Shown here one piece after another: positions 16,051-24,734 of a stretch of 39,513 nucleotides of DNA. The notes under the pieces are model-generated. The model worked only from the letters and a program-made list of their open reading frames with translations, was not told where the DNA came from and searched no databases. Source of the stretch: JAVJPJ01 sp040217295 (GTDB lineage: Bacteria; Pseudomonadota; Alphaproteobacteria; Rhodobacterales; Rhodobacteraceae); the NCBI GenBank assembly GCA_964460185.1, contig CAYWTM010000017.1, forward strand, positions 1-39,513. The letters are read 5' to 3'. The stretch's first letter is position 1; every line of letters starts with the position of its first letter. The translations under genes were made by a program, and so were the position numbers.

Positions 16051-17921
16051 TTTCCGCCCGATTTGCCGCGATTGAAACTCGACCGGATATTGCCGAAGAC
16101 GTCGGGTTTGTATCCCTGGGCCCGCATGATCAGGTACTGCTGGGTAAAGGTGATCGTGTTGTTGGCGATCCAGTAGACCAGAAGGCCCGAGGCAAAGCCG
16201 CCCAACATGAACATGAAGACCCAGGGCAGCCATGCAAAGATCGCGGCCTGTGTCGGATCGGTGGGGGCCGGGTTCAGTTTTTGCTGCAGCCACATCGAGA
16301 TACCCAGGAAAATGGGCAGGATGCCGATGAAGATCAACGCCATCACCGAGGTCGGATCGGGTGCGTCCCACGGGCCGAGGCCGAAGAAGTTGTAGATCGA
16401 GGAACTGTCGGGTGCCGACAGGTCGTTGAGCCAGCCGAAGAAAGGCGCGTGGCGCAATTCCAGCGTGACGAAGATCACCTTGTACAGTGAGAAGAAGATC
16501 GGGATCTGGAGCAGGATCGGCAAACAGCCCGAGGCCGGGTTCACCTTTTCCTTCTTGTAAAGCTCCATCATCTCGCGCTGAAGTTTCTCGCGGTCATCGC
16601 CCACGCGTTCCTTCAGCTTTTCCATCTCGGGCTGCAATTCCTTCATCCTCGCCATGGAGGAGTAGGATTTGTAGGCCAGCGGGAACAAGATCGCCTTGAC
16701 GATGATGGTGAGGGCGATGATGGCCAGGCCCATGTTGCCGATCAACAGGTTCAGGTTGTGCAGCAGCCAGAACATCGGTTTCGTCAGGAAATAGAACCAG
16801 CCCCAGTCGATCGAGTCGATGAAGCGGTCAATCTCGGGGCGTTCGGGATCCTGTTCGGTGCCGAACATCTGTGCCAGCCAACCGGGCTGGTTCTGATACG
16901 CGCGGATGGTTTCCCATTCCTTGGCTCCGGCAAACAGCTGCGTGGTGACTTCGGCGGTTTCTCCGGCGGCGATGGTCATCGCGGGCAGGCGGGCCTCGGT
17001 CTGGTAGATATCGGCGGCGACCACGTATTTCGTGACCGAGGTAAAGGGCTGATCCGCGCCCGGGATCAGCGTGGTCATCCAGTATTTGTCGGTGAACCCG
17101 ATCCAGCCGTTGCTTTCGACCTCGATCACTTCGGCCGGGGCGCCTTCCCGTTCCACCCGGTCAAGGTCGGGAACGTCGTCATAGGCGATTTCATCAAGCT
17201 GACCATCGACTTTGCGCACAACGCCTTCATGCAAGATGAAGAAGTTCTGCAGGTCATCGGGCAACCCGTGGCGGGCGACGATCCCATAAGGGGCAAGACG
17301 TGCGTCCTGGGTGCCGGTGTTTTCGACGGATTGGGTGACCGTGAACATGAAGTTCTCGTCGATCGCGATGGTCCGGCGGAAGACCAGGCCATTGCCATTT
17401 TCCCAGATCAGCGTGACAGGGCTATCGGCGGTAAGGGTCTCGCCGCTTTCGACCTGCCATTCGGTGTTGGCGCCAGGGACATCGTCGAATTCCAGATCGC
17501 CGCCGGGTGCCCACCCGTACAGGGCATAATAGGGATCTTCGCTGCCGACGGGCGACAGCAGGCGCACGATGGGAGATCCGTCTTCCAGCGTTTCGAAATA
17601 ATGGCGCAGCGACAGATCGTCGATCCGGCCCCCGATCAGCGAGATTGAGCCTTCGAGGTCGGGCGTGTCGATGGGCAGGCGGGCCGCCTCGCTGAGGGCC
17701 ACCGCGGTCGCGGTATCCGCGTCCGGCGCAATCTCGTCGCCGCCCGTGGCCGCAGGAGGGGCCACCGCGATGCCGGTGTTCGCGGCCGTACCGTCCTCGA
17801 CGATCGAAATCGCGTTGGGGTCCGTCGTCGGTTCCGGTGGAGGAAAGAGGACAAACCAGATGAGAATGACCAAAAAGCTCAGCCCCGTGGCCAGGATCAG
17901 GTTTCTGTTCTGATCGTCCAT
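16047..17921 (-). CDS. yidC: Membrane protein insertase YidC
   Basis: A 624-residue insertase that folds and inserts inner-membrane proteins, alone or with SecYEG. The first helix is LILATGLSFLVILIWFVLF, followed by a large periplasmic domain (about 340 residues). The conserved core follows: the AYKSYSSMARMKELQPEM coiled region, NPASGCLPILLQIPIFFSLY, and helices ending in VYWIANNTITFTQQYLIMR. I chose the start MDDQNRNLIL at 17921, the usual one in this group; a start four codons earlier (17933) is equally possible because neither has a good ribosome-binding site. The 143 bases upstream contain two direct copies of TCAAGGGGC 15 bases apart (17967, 17982), which give TTGACC and TTGAAC on the minus strand. 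Confidence 0.97.
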   Translation of the reverse strand: MDDQNRNLILATGLSFLVILIWFVLFPPPEPTTDPNAISIVEDGTAANTGIAVAPPAATGGDEIAPDADTATAVALSEAARLPIDTPDLEGSISLIGGRIDDLSLRHYFETLEDGSPIVRLLSPVGSEDPYYALYGWAPGGDLEFDDVPGANTEWQVESGETLTADSPVTLIWENGNGLVFRRTIAIDENFMFTVTQSVENTGTQDARLAPYGIVARHGLPDDLQNFFILHEGVVRKVDGQLDEIAYDDVPDLDRVEREGAPAEVIEVESNGWIGFTDKYWMTTLIPGADQPFTSVTKYVVAADIYQTEARLPAMTIAAGETAEVTTQLFAGAKEWETIRAYQNQPGWLAQMFGTEQDPERPEIDRFIDSIDWGWFYFLTKPMFWLLHNLNLLIGNMGLAIIALTIIVKAILFPLAYKSYSSMARMKELQPEMEKLKERVGDDREKLQREMMELYKKEKVNPASGCLPILLQIPIFFSLYKVIFVTLELRHAPFFGWLNDLSAPDSSSIYNFFGLGPWDAPDPTSVMALIFIGILPIFLGISMWLQQKLNPAPTDPTQAAIFAWLPWVFMFMLGGFASGLLVYWIANNTITFTQQYLIMRAQGYKPDVFGNIRSSFNRGKSGGK

Positions 17922-18076
17922 ATCTGTCTGCATCCCGCATGTGATGTTTCCGGGCGGTTCAACAGTTCAAGGGGCAAAAGGTCAAGGGGCGAATTCCGCG
18001 CAGCGCCTGCCGCGCCGGGTTGCGGCGCGCGTGCCAAGACCGTGTTTGGCCGCCGATGGGCAGGCCGATCCAACGG

Positions 18077-19633
18077 TCAACCCACGCGCCGCCCTGCAGG
18101 GGGCAATTGTGCCAGTTTTTCGTTGTGCAGCGTGGCCCAGGCGATGGTTTCCTCCATCGGCATGGGCCGGGACAGGTGATATCCCTGCACGTGGTCACAT
18201 CCCATTTGTGCCAGCATCCCCTGAACGCTGGCGGTCTCCACCCCTTCCGCCAGGGTTTCAACGCCCAGGTGACGGGCCATCGACAGGATGGCCGCGACCA
18301 TGGCTTGCTGCTCGGGATCTTCGTCGAGGCCAAGAATGAACGAACGGTCTATCTTGATGCGGTTCACACCAAAGCGACGCACCGCGGACAACGATGCCTG
18401 GCCGATGCCGAAATCATCGAGATCCACGTTCATCCCATGGGCCCGCAAGGCGGAGATCGTGGTTATGACGGCGTCATCCGCGCCTTGTGCGGCGACGGTT
18501 TCAAGGATTTCGACCGTCAAACGTCCGGGGCGCAGGTCGAAACGGTCCACCTCCCATTTGACGCGGTCGGCCAATGCCGTGTTGCGCAGTTCGACCGCCG
18601 AAAAATTGACCGAGACCGAGGGCACGCGAAGCCCTGCCTTGTCCCAGACCTGAATGGCGGACAGTGCATCGTGCAATATCGCCTGCCCGAGGGCTTCCAT
18701 CTTTCCGGCCTGGTCGATCGCGTCCAGAAAGCTGCCAGGGGTCAGCACCCCGCGCTGCGGATGATGCCAGCGGGCCAAGGCCTCGAACCCGCAGATCGTG
18801 CCAGTTCCGGTGGTGATCTGCGGTTGAAACCACGCACGGATTTCCCCGGCTGCCAAGGCGTCATCCACCTGCGACGTCAGGGCCGCACGGTCCCTGCGTT
18901 CCGTCAGAAGAGCTGGGGCAAAGGCGCGTTCGGCATTCGGGCCGTTGCGATGTGCCTCTGACAAAGCGGCTTCGGCCCCTGCCATGGTCGCCTCGGCGAT
19001 ATTGCCCGCGTTGCGGATCAGGTTCGTGTGACCGATGCTGACCGAAAGCCGGAGCGCAGCTCCGCCCACGGCGATCGGTTCTGATATGGCCGTGCGCAGG
19101 CGGGCAGCGATGGTCTCGCGGGTGCCAAGGCGTGCGGTGGGAACCGGGTGCAGGACAACGGCAAAGCGTGCATCGCCCAGTCGCGCGACCAGATCGTCAT
19201 TGCGCAACGATGTGGAAAGCCGCTCAACACAACGAAGGGCAAGATCATGGGCGGTTTGCGTGCCCCATCGATCGACCAGCCCTTCCCAATCGTCGATTTG
19301 CAACAGGATGCAGGCGCTGTCATGCCCGGGGATCTGGGCCGTCCGGTCCAGCATGGCCATGATGGCGTCACGCCCGGCCAGCGTTCCGCGCACGCCGGCG
19401 GTCTGGCTGTAGTCGTGTATGGCCGTGGCCGCACCACGCCCCGGAACCCCCAACGCCTGAACCGCCAGCAAGAACGGCAACACGAATGCGGAAACCGTGA
19501 TGACATCGCCAAGGTCGAGCCAGATTGCGGTCAGGGCGATGAGGGGAAACAGCGCCAGCACGTCGATCCGGCCAAGGACCTGCCGGATGCCATCGGTAAT
19601 CCTTTTCCATAGGCTCGGGGATGCTTGCGCCAT
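18077..19633 (-). CDS. Membrane GGDEF/EAL protein, probable c-di-GMP phosphodiesterase
   Basis: A 518-residue protein with two N-terminal membrane helices (about residues 24-63), a degenerate GGDEF domain (about 85-235) and an EAL domain (about 250-505). In the GGDEF domain the active-site loop reads LGDAR (152-156), so cyclase activity is not expected. The EAL domain keeps its key parts: FEALARW (284-286 is EAL), NFSAVELRN, EILET, DLDDFGIG, KIDRSFI, AEGVET and QGYHLSRPM. It should therefore hydrolyse c-di-GMP, with the GGDEF part perhaps sensing GTP. GAGGG precedes the ATG at 19633. It sits between ttcA and yidC on the same strand. Confidence 0.92.
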   Translation of the reverse strand: MAQASPSLWKRITDGIRQVLGRIDVLALFPLIALTAIWLDLGDVITVSAFVLPFLLAVQALGVPGRGAATAIHDYSQTAGVRGTLAGRDAIMAMLDRTAQIPGHDSACILLQIDDWEGLVDRWGTQTAHDLALRCVERLSTSLRNDDLVARLGDARFAVVLHPVPTARLGTRETIAARLRTAISEPIAVGGAALRLSVSIGHTNLIRNAGNIAEATMAGAEAALSEAHRNGPNAERAFAPALLTERRDRAALTSQVDDALAAGEIRAWFQPQITTGTGTICGFEALARWHHPQRGVLTPGSFLDAIDQAGKMEALGQAILHDALSAIQVWDKAGLRVPSVSVNFSAVELRNTALADRVKWEVDRFDLRPGRLTVEILETVAAQGADDAVITTISALRAHGMNVDLDDFGIGQASLSAVRRFGVNRIKIDRSFILGLDEDPEQQAMVAAILSMARHLGVETLAEGVETASVQGMLAQMGCDHVQGYHLSRPMPMEETIAWATLHNEKLAQLPPAGRRVG

Positions 19634-19730
19634 GTGGGGCCCTCAATGCCATGATGACGACCCGCGCATGGGTTCGCCTTCTTTGTCGGCTTAGGGGCGA
19701 AGGGCTGACACCTTCTTAACAGCTCAAGTT

Positions 19731-20615
19731 TTAGTTTTTCGGATTGTTCGGATCCGCGTTTCGCGAAAGTCCCGCGAAATCGAACAGCTCGGGATCCAGC
19801 AGGTGCGAGGGCCGCGCGTTCATCAGGGCCGAAAACATCTTGCCCCGCCGTCCGGGTGCGCGGGTTTCCCATTCGTCGAGCATGCGTTTTATGACCTGCC
19901 GCTGCAGACCATCCTGGCTACCGCAAAGGTCGCACGGGATGATCGGGTAATTCATCGCCCGTGAAAACGCCTCGCAATCTACCTCGGCCACGTGGGCCAG
20001 CGGGCGCAGAACGAACAGGTCGCCTTCGTCATTCAATAGCTTGGGCGGCATCGTTGCCAGCTTGCCGCCATGAAAGAGGTTCAGGAAGAAGGTCTCGAGA
20101 ATATCGTCGCGGTGATGGCCAAGCACGACCGCCGAACATCCTTCCTCGCGCGCGATACGATACAGGTTGCCGCGCCGCAGACGCGAACACAGGGCGCAAT
20201 AGGTCCGGCCCTGCGGAACCTTGTCCATGACGATGGAATAGGTGTCGGCATATTCGATGCGATGCGGCACGCCCATGCGTTCGAGGAAGTCCGGCAGAAC
20301 CGTCGCCGGAAAGCCCGGCTGCCCCTGGTCGAGATTGCAGGCCAGGATATCCACCGGCAGCAGCCCGCGCCATTGCAGTTCGGTCAGGGCCGCCAGCAAG
20401 GTGTAGCTGTCCTTGCCGCCCGACAGGCACACCAGCCAGCGCTGGCGTGGCCCTTCGCGGTCGACCATGCCGTAACGGTCGATCGCCTCGCGGGTTTCGC
20501 GGATCAGACGTTTGCGGAGTTTGCGAAACTCGGTCGTCTTGGGCGCGCCGTGAAACAGCGGGTGAATGTCGTCAGCCTCGTCCGGGGTGGACGGCAAGTC
20601 ATCGCGGTCGAGCAT
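19731..20615 (-). CDS. ttcA: tRNA 2-thiocytidine(32) synthetase TtcA
   Basis: A 294-residue PP-loop ATPase that thiolates cytidine 32 of certain tRNAs using an iron-sulfur cluster. Visible are the PP-loop CLSGGKDSYTLL, the cluster-binding pair in TYCALCSRLRRG, GHHRDDILETFFLN and the CDLCGSQDGLQRQ segment. Length is normal. The start ATG at 20615 has GGAG about 6 bases upstream. The minus-strand neighbour downstream is the GGDEF/EAL gene (97-base gap). The divergent lipoprotein gene starts about 200 bases away. Confidence 0.96.
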   Translation of the reverse strand: MLDRDDLPSTPDEADDIHPLFHGAPKTTEFRKLRKRLIRETREAIDRYGMVDREGPRQRWLVCLSGGKDSYTLLAALTELQWRGLLPVDILACNLDQGQPGFPATVLPDFLERMGVPHRIEYADTYSIVMDKVPQGRTYCALCSRLRRGNLYRIAREEGCSAVVLGHHRDDILETFFLNLFHGGKLATMPPKLLNDEGDLFVLRPLAHVAEVDCEAFSRAMNYPIIPCDLCGSQDGLQRQVIKRMLDEWETRAPGRRGKMFSALMNARPSHLLDPELFDFAGLSRNADPNNPKN

Positions 20616-20817
20616 CGGGATCTCCTGTCACGCGGACCCGGCATAGGGCTGTCCGCGCCTGTGCGTCAAGCGTCACCGACACTGGCCAAGGCCATTGTGG
20701 CGCGGGTTGGTGCAGGTTGCGGGCGTTTGCGTGCGCTGCGCCGGATGGGCTGGCCGGGGCTTGTCCCGGCGTCATGGCGGGTTAGCTGTGGCGCAAGTGT
20801 TTGAAATGGGAAATGTC

Positions 20818-21345
20818 ATGCGTTTTGTTCTGATCCTTGTCGCCATGCTTGGCCTGTCGGCCTGCGCCGGTGCCCCGTCGCTGGATCAGGAGCCGCTCAG
20901 CGATGCGGAGCTGAACCTGGAAGAGTTCTTTGCCGGTGACCTCACGGCCTACGGACAGTTTCAGGATGTCTTTGGCACCGTGCGCCGCCGCTTCGTGGTC
21001 GAAATCGAGGGCACATGGGATGGCGAAACCCTGCGCCTGGTAGAGGATTTCGTGTACGAGGACGGATCCACGGAGCAGCGGATCTGGACGCTTACCAAAA
21101 CCGGCCCCGACACATGGCAGGGAACGGCCCCCGGCGTGATCGGAACCGCCACCGGCGAGGAACGTGGCGATACCTTCAACTGGCAATATACCATCGACCT
21201 GCCGGTGCCCGGCGGTGAAACCCTGCGCGTCAGCTTTGATGACTGGATGTGGCTGTTGTCCGAGGATCGTCTGTTGAACCGCGCCTACATGCGTCGGTTC
21301 GGGGTTCCCATCGGTGAGGTCATCATCACGTTCGAACGGCACTAG
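20818..21345 (+). CDS. DUF3833 family lipoprotein
   Basis: A 175-residue lipoprotein. Residues 1-16 are a lipoprotein signal (MRFVLILVAMLGLSAC, lipidation at C16). The rest is a DUF3833 domain: LTAYGQFQDVFGTVRRRF, GTWDGETLRLVEDFVYEDG, TGTATGEERG and SFDDWMWLL. The function of this family is not known. An ATG 12 bases earlier (20806) would add MGNV and is less suited to a signal peptide. It is the only plus-strand gene between 12325 and 22145 and lies divergent to ttcA and convergent with yidD (34-base gap). Confidence 0.88.
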   Translation: MRFVLILVAMLGLSACAGAPSLDQEPLSDAELNLEEFFAGDLTAYGQFQDVFGTVRRRFVVEIEGTWDGETLRLVEDFVYEDGSTEQRIWTLTKTGPDTWQGTAPGVIGTATGEERGDTFNWQYTIDLPVPGGETLRVSFDDWMWLLSEDRLLNRAYMRRFGVPIGEVIITFERH

Positions 21346-21379
21346 GTCGCGGTTTCGGTGCCGTCAGGCATTCCGCTGG

Positions 21380-21601
21380 CTAGTCGGGGACGTTGTCCAC
21401 ACCGGTGCCGCCCCAAGGGTGACACCGGGCAATGCGGCGCGCGGCCAGCCACGTGCCCTTGATCGCACCGTGCTTTTCCAGCGCCTCAAGCGCATAGGCG
21501 GAACAGGTGGGATGATACCGGCAATTGAACCCGACCCATGGGCTGAAAACCAGCCTGTAGGCCCGGACCGGCAGCGACACGAGATAGGCAAATGGGGTCA
21601 T
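21380..21601 (-). CDS. yidD: Membrane protein insertion efficiency factor YidD
   Basis: A 73-residue protein of the YidD family, which assists YidC-dependent membrane insertion. Its hallmark segments YRLVFSPWVGFNCRYHPTCS and YALEALEKHG are intact, with the family's two cysteines (NCRYHPTCS) and the ARCHPWGGTGVD ending. The ATG at 21601 overlaps the stop of rnpA by four bases (ATGA). This is the usual rpmH-rnpA-yidD order. Confidence 0.96.
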   Translation of the reverse strand: MTPFAYLVSLPVRAYRLVFSPWVGFNCRYHPTCSAYALEALEKHGAIKGTWLAARRIARCHPWGGTGVDNVPD

Positions 21602-21999
21602 CGGTGCAGTTTATCCAAGGCGCGGCGGAAATCCGAACACAATTGATCGAAGGGCAGGCTTGCCGTGGCGTCCTTGCGCCCGATCAGCACGTAATCCCAC
21701 CCCGGCCGACCGGCCAGTGGCAGAACGGTGCGCGCAACCTCGCGCAGGCGGCGTTTGGCGCGGTTGCGCGCCACGGCATTGCCGACCTTCTTGGAGCAGG
21801 TGAACCCCACCCGGATCGGCGTCTGGGCCACTTCGTCGTCGCCGCGCCGCCGCGCCTGTACGACAAACGCGGTCATCGGCTGCCGTTGCGCCCGGGCCGC
21901 GCGCAGAAAATCGGCGCGTTTGGTCAAAACAGAAAAAGCCCCCGGTGAGGCGGTGCTCTCCGGAGGCGTGTCAGAGGCCATGGTATCGGCCCCGGTCAT
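21598..21999 (-). CDS. rnpA: Ribonuclease P protein component
   Basis: The protein subunit of RNase P, which matures the 5' ends of tRNA. The family core is present: LTKRADFLRAARAQRQ, VGFTCSKKVGNAVARNRAKR (the RNR motif) and RLREVARTVLP. Two starts are possible: 21999 (133 residues) and 21981 (127 residues); the second has a GGGG stretch at better distance, but the first lies 8 bases after the rpmH stop. It is cotranscribed with rpmH and coupled to yidD. Confidence 0.95.
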   Translation of the reverse strand: MTGADTMASDTPPESTASPGAFSVLTKRADFLRAARAQRQPMTAFVVQARRRGDDEVAQTPIRVGFTCSKKVGNAVARNRAKRRLREVARTVLPLAGRPGWDYVLIGRKDATASLPFDQLCSDFRRALDKLHR

Positions 22000-22007
22000 A
22001 GCCAAGA

Positions 22008-22145
22008 TCAGGCGCTGAGCGACTTCCGACCGCGAGCGCGGCGGGCGTTCAGGATTTTGCGGCCGGCTTTGGTGGCCATGCGCGCGCGGAAACCGTGGCG
22101 CCGCTTGCGCACGAGGTTCGAAGGCTGAAAGGTCCGCTTGGACAT
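22008..22145 (-). CDS. rpmH: 50S ribosomal protein L34
   Basis: A 45-residue, very basic ribosomal protein. The core [18 protein letters not shown] and the ending [12 protein letters not shown] are diagnostic. It starts at the ATG at 22145 (MSKRTF), one residue longer than the commonest alphaproteobacterial form. Longer frames upstream cross the promoter and can be rejected. It is the first gene of rpmH-rnpA-yidD. Confidence 0.97.
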
Positions 22146-22498
22146 GGTAGGTGCTCCGTCTGACTTGCGGACCGGTTCGCGCTGCACGCGCGTCAACGGT
22201 CCTGAAGAATCTCCGATGAAGCCCGGGCAATACGGAAACGGGCCGATGCTGTCAATCATCCCGCGCCCAGGTCTGCCGATTTTCCTGCAGATTTGCGGGC
22301 GTCGTGGAAAATCCGGCCCATGCCGACACCTTCGACCCTTGGATTGAAACAAGCCCGCGCCGATTATTACGGTTCGGCCGTCTTGCCGTCACGAAATCCG
22401 CCATTCCCGTCACGGCGCATCAAGCACCCGTGAACACCGGTATCATGCCCGGCCAAGATGGCGCATCTACTTGCCAACCAGACAGGAAAGATGCAGCC
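22146..22498. other. Divergent intergenic region between rpmH and the DedA/TVP38 gene
   Basis: These 353 bases hold no convincing ORF. The left part carries the rpmH promoter on the minus strand (22227-22255). On the right a weak plus-strand promoter candidate is TTGAAA (22344-22349) with TATTAC (22365-22370) at a short 15-base spacing. I saw no DnaA-box cluster, so no replication origin is proposed despite the rpmH-rnpA neighbourhood. Confidence 0.6.
22227..22255 (-). promoter_or_regulatory. Promoter of rpmH-rnpA-yidD
   Basis: On the minus strand a perfect -35 TTGACA (22255-22250) is followed after 17 bases by TATTGC (22232-22227), a partial -10. It lies about 80 bases before the rpmH start. 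A consensus -35 with a poor -10 is common for strong housekeeping promoters in Rhodobacteraceae. Confidence 0.6.
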
Positions 22499-23233
22499 AT
22501 GACGGACGCCGTGACCCAGATCGAAAAATCCCCCTCGGGCCGTTATGTCCCCATTCTCGCCATTGCCGCCGGGGCGGGCATCGGATGGTGGTTGTTTCGC
22601 GATTACCTCAGTTTCCAGGCGCTGGCCGACAATCGCGAGGCCTTGATCGCGTTTCGTGATGCGAATTACCTGCTTACCGTCGCGGGTTTCATCGGCATCT
22701 ATGCCGCCATCGTCGCGTTTTCGCTGCCCGGGGCCACGATTGCCACGCTGACAGGCGGCTTCTTGTTCGCGACCTTCCCGGGCGCCCTGTTCAACATCAC
22801 CGCGGCAACGATCGGGGCGACGGCGATCTTCCTCGCTGCACAGTCGAGTTTTGGCGAGCGGCTTGGCCAGCGGCTGGAAGGGTCCGAAGGTATCGTGAAA
22901 AAGCTGAAGGACGGGATCGACGAAAACCAGTGGTCGATGCTGTTCTTGATGCGGCTCTTGCCGGTGGTGCCGTTCTTCGTGGCCAACCTCGTGCCGGCAT
23001 TTCTGGACGTTCCGCTGCGCCGCTACGTGATTTCGACCTTTTTCGGGATCATGCCGGGCGCGGTGGTCTATACCTCTGTCGGCGCGGGCCTGGGGGAGGT
23101 CTTTGCCCGTGGCGAAACGCCCGACCTGGGCATCATTTTCGAACCACAGATCCTGTTGCCGATCCTCGGGTTGTCCGCGCTGGCCCTGCTGCCCGTGGTC
23201 GTCAAGGCCGTCCGCGGCAAGAAAAACCTTTAG
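22499..23233 (+). CDS. TVP38/TMEM64 (DedA-like, SNARE-associated domain) membrane protein
   Basis: A 244-residue inner-membrane protein with one N-terminal helix (about 18-35) and a VTT/DedA core. Family marks are FSLPGATIATLTGGFLF, the ATIGATAIFLAAQ helix, MRLLPVVPFFVANLVPAF and FFGIMPGAVVYTSVGAGLG. DedA-type proteins have been linked to lipid flipping and membrane homeostasis; the substrate here is unknown. The ATG at 22499 has AGGAAAG about 8 bases upstream, and the long upstream frame is not credible. It is followed after 49 bases by a MerA-like disulfide oxidoreductase. This pairing is seen repeatedly in bacteria. Confidence 0.9.
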   Translation: MTDAVTQIEKSPSGRYVPILAIAAGAGIGWWLFRDYLSFQALADNREALIAFRDANYLLTVAGFIGIYAAIVAFSLPGATIATLTGGFLFATFPGALFNITAATIGATAIFLAAQSSFGERLGQRLEGSEGIVKKLKDGIDENQWSMLFLMRLLPVVPFFVANLVPAFLDVPLRRYVISTFFGIMPGAVVYTSVGAGLGEVFARGETPDLGIIFEPQILLPILGLSALALLPVVVKAVRGKKNL

Positions 23234-23282
23234 GACAGATCACCACCGTCCCCTACCCAGTTCCCGAACAAGGCCTTTGCTC

Positions 23283-24698
23283 ATGACCCGTATCGACACC
23301 GACATCTGCATTATCGGCGCAGGCTCAGGCGGTCTGTCGGTTGCGGCGGGCGCCGTGCAGATGGGCGCGCGCGTGGTGCTGCTGGAAGGGCACAAGATGG
23401 GCGGCGATTGCCTGAATTACGGCTGTGTGCCGTCCAAGGCGTTGCTGGCCGCCGGGCATAAGGCCCATGACACGGCGCAGGCCGCCTTTGGCGTCGCCGG
23501 TCACGCGCCTGCGCCCGATTTCGCGGCCGCCAAGGATCACGTCCAGGCGGTGATCGACGAAATCGCACCCGTCGACAGCCAGGACCGGTTCGAGGGGCTG
23601 GGGGTGCATGTGATCCGCGAGTTCGGCACATTCATCTCGGAAACCGAGGTACAGGCCGGAGATACCATCGTCACGGCGCGCCGGTTTGTCATCGCCACAG
23701 GCTCGCGCCCCTTCGTGCCGCCCATCCCGGGCCTGGCCGAGACCCCGCACCACACGAATGAGACCATCTTTGGTCTACGCCAAAGGCCCGATCACCTGAT
23801 CATCATCGGGGGTGGGCCCATCGGCATGGAAATGGCCCAGGCCCATCGCCGTCTGGGCTGCAGGGTCACCGTGCTGGAAGGCGCCAAGGCGCTGGGCAAG
23901 GACGACCCCGAGGCCGCCGCCCTGGTGCTGGAAAAACTGCGCGGCGAAGGCATCGACATCGTGGAAGGCGCCACGGCCGCCCGGATTTCGGGGGCCGAGG
24001 GTGCCATCACGGTCACGACCGAGGATGGCCAGCGCGTCGAGGGCAGCCATCTTCTGATCGCCGTGGGCCGGGCTGTGAACGTGGAAAACCTTGGCCTGGA
24101 AAAGGCGCATGTCGATTATGACCGTCGCGGCGTGACGGTCGACGCCGGTCTCAGGTCCACCAACAAACGGGTCTACGCCGTGGGCGACAGCGCCGGAGGG
24201 CTGCAGTTCACCCATGTGGCAGGCTACCACGCGGGCGTCATCATCCGCCCGATGCTGTTCGGCCTGCCGGCCAAGGCGCGCACCGATCACGTTCCCTGGG
24301 CCACCTATACCGATCCCGAACTCGCCCAGGTCGGCCTGACCGAGGCGCAGGCGAGGGAAAAGCATGGCAGCGGCAATGTCTTTGTGGCGCGCGCGGATTT
24401 CCATCACAATGATCGGGCCATTGCGACAGGGCAGACCGAAGGGTTCGCCAAGGTCATGGTGGTGAAAGGCAGGCCTGTCGGGGCCACGATTGTGGGGCCG
24501 CAGGCGGGCGAATTGATCCAGATCTGGTCGCTTGCCATCGCCAACGGCCTGAAGATGAGCGCGGTCGCCAACATGATCGCGCCCTATCCGACACTGGGAG
24601 AGATTAACAAACGCGCCGCGGGTGCCTATTTCTCTCCAAAGCTGTTCGATAGCGCTATGGTCAAACGGGTGGTCCGGTTTGTTCAGCGCTACCTTTAG
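23283..24698 (+). CDS. FAD-dependent pyridine nucleotide-disulfide oxidoreductase (MerA/LpdA-like)
   Basis: A 471-residue flavoenzyme. It has an N-terminal FAD motif CIIGAGSGGLS (from residue 9), the redox-active disulfide C43-x4-C48 (GGDCLNYGCVPSK), a central NAD(P)H motif IIGGGPIGMEMAQAH, the second FAD motif VYAVGDSAGG and a C-terminal dimerisation domain. Where dihydrolipoamide dehydrogenases have the catalytic HPT..E, this protein reads APYPTLGE. This places it in the mercuric-reductase-like branch, not true LpdA. No N-terminal heavy-metal domain or C-terminal vicinal cysteines are present, so mercury reduction is unlikely. It lies between the TVP38 gene and a histidine kinase. The physiological substrate is unknown. 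Confidence 0.9.
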   Translation: MTRIDTDICIIGAGSGGLSVAAGAVQMGARVVLLEGHKMGGDCLNYGCVPSKALLAAGHKAHDTAQAAFGVAGHAPAPDFAAAKDHVQAVIDEIAPVDSQDRFEGLGVHVIREFGTFISETEVQAGDTIVTARRFVIATGSRPFVPPIPGLAETPHHTNETIFGLRQRPDHLIIIGGGPIGMEMAQAHRRLGCRVTVLEGAKALGKDDPEAAALVLEKLRGEGIDIVEGATAARISGAEGAITVTTEDGQRVEGSHLLIAVGRAVNVENLGLEKAHVDYDRRGVTVDAGLRSTNKRVYAVGDSAGGLQFTHVAGYHAGVIIRPMLFGLPAKARTDHVPWATYTDPELAQVGLTEAQAREKHGSGNVFVARADFHHNDRAIATGQTEGFAKVMVVKGRPVGATIVGPQAGELIQIWSLAIANGLKMSAVANMIAPYPTLGEINKRAAGAYFSPKLFDSAMVKRVVRFVQRYL

Positions 24699-24734
24699 AA
24701 CGATGCGGGCAAGAGGAACGGGGCAAAGGGCTTG

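Noticed and set aside
22146..22498. Possible replication origin near rpmH-rnpA
   Set aside because: No dnaA gene or cluster of DnaA boxes was seen, and origin linkage to rpmH is not general in alphaproteobacteria.
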